Assembly (NCBI GenBank): GCA_029264075.1
Contig: JARICQ010000150.1
Span: 1 to 5,010 of the forward strand
Direction: 5' to 3'
From: Tissierellaceae bacterium
Lineage (GTDB): Bacteria > Bacillota > Clostridia > Tissierellales > Tissierellaceae
Length of the DNA: 5,010 nucleotides
Part shown: positions 4,709-5,010 of the stretch, piece after piece
Layout of the letters: the number at the start of each line of letters is the position of its first letter
Numbering within the stretch: position 1 is the first letter of the stretch
Made by a program: the position numbers and the translations under genes
The notes under the pieces: generated by a model
What the model was told of the DNA's origin: nothing
Database searches by the model: none
Seen by the model: only the letters and a program-made list of their open reading frames with translations

Positions 4709-5010
4709 TTATCTCTTTTTTAACATCTCTACTATTAATTTATTTACCATCTGTGGATTTGCCTTTCCCTTTGAAGCCTTCATTGTTTGTCCCACTAAGA
4801 ATCCCACTGCCCTATCTCTTCCAGCCTTGTAGTCTTCTATAGATTTAGGATTTTCATCTAGGATTTTTTCTACCATTTTTTCTAATTCTCCTGTATCACT
4901 AATTTGAATTAGTCCCTTTTCCTTAACTATGGTTTCTGAATCTTTTCCAGTTTCAAATACTTCTCTCAAGACTTTTTTTCCTGTATTGTTATTTATTTTT
5001 CCGTCCTTTA
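4709..5010 (-). CDS. gatB: Aspartyl/glutamyl-tRNA amidotransferase subunit B, C-terminal part
   Basis: The open frame runs from the stop TAA at 4711-4709 through the right edge without a start, so this is the last ~99 residues of a protein that is usually about 475 long. It matches the C-terminal GatB/YqeY-like helical domain. The visible landmarks are EVFETGKD, EKGLIQISD, NPKSIEDYKAGRD, AVGFLVGQTMKASKGKANPQ and the final VNKLIVEMLKK. This domain contacts the tRNA. GatB, with GatA and GatC, converts Glu-tRNA(Gln), and where needed Asp-tRNA(Asn), to the amidated form using glutamine and ATP. GatB holds the kinase and transamidase site, which is outside the window. A TTG at 4969 could open a shorter frame, but the similarity continues upstream of it, so it is an internal Leu codon. 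A gatCAB operon probably lies to the right. The hairpin at 4681-4702 follows. Confidence 0.95.
   Translation of the reverse strand, partial: KDGKINNNTGKKVLREVFETGKDSETIVKEKGLIQISDTGELEKMVEKILDENPKSIEDYKAGRDRAVGFLVGQTMKASKGKANPQMVNKLIVEMLKKR

Noticed and set aside
4709..4969. Stand-alone 86-residue gene starting at TTG 4969
   Set aside because: GatB-like sequence continues in frame to the window edge, so this is the tail of a full gatB and TTG is an internal codon.
1..5010. Defence system, CRISPR array, mobile element or riboswitch
   Set aside because: No spaced direct repeats, transposase or integrase motifs, attachment-site duplication next to the tRNA, or known riboswitch core could be seen on either strand.

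Overview
The window is AT-rich and every supported gene lies on the minus strand. It looks like a low-GC Firmicute. The Gram-positive evidence is a secreted, multi-module Zn amidase with a copper-amine-oxidase-like N-terminal module and AMIN domains, strong AGGAGG-type ribosome binding sites, near-consensus sigma-A promoters, and GatB, which serves the indirect Gln-tRNA/Asn-tRNA pathway. A member of Clostridia or Tissierellia would fit, but that placement is inference from gene content and style, not a match to a named species.

Read in the direction of transcription, from high to low coordinates, the layout is as follows. (1) 5010-4709 is the last ~99 codons of gatB, cut by the window edge, followed by a hairpin at 4681-4702. 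(2) 4608-3619 is a HypE-like AIR-synthase-fold ATPase of unknown substrate. (3) 3618-3506 is a 113-base gap with an 11-bp inverted repeat whose loop carries a perfect TTGACA box, the likely promoter of the next operon. (4) 3505-1367 is a 712-residue secreted N-acetylmuramoyl-L-alanine amidase. (5) 1366-1337 is a perfect 13-bp hairpin with a GNRA loop starting at the base after the amidase stop. (6) 1317-703 is rdgB (ITP/XTP pyrophosphatase). (7) 706-230 is a YfcE-type metallophosphoesterase, coupled to rdgB by an ATGA overlap. (8) 221-193 is a perfect-consensus promoter (TTGACA-17-TATAAT) that starts only 8 bases after the phosphoesterase stop codon. (9) 124-47 is tRNA-His(GTG). (10) 29-1 is the likely start of a second tRNA, cut by the window edge.

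The amidase, rdgB and phosphoesterase genes look like one operon that combines cell-wall turnover with nucleotide-pool housekeeping. No terminator is visible between this operon and the tRNA promoter, so some read-through into the tRNA unit is plausible. The window is mostly ordinary housekeeping sequence. I see no mobile element, CRISPR array, toxin-antitoxin or defence system. The points most worth a second look are the orphan AIR-synthase-like enzyme, the two intergenic hairpins, the promoter packed against a gene end, and the ambiguous left edge. No gene-free stretch exceeds 300 bases.
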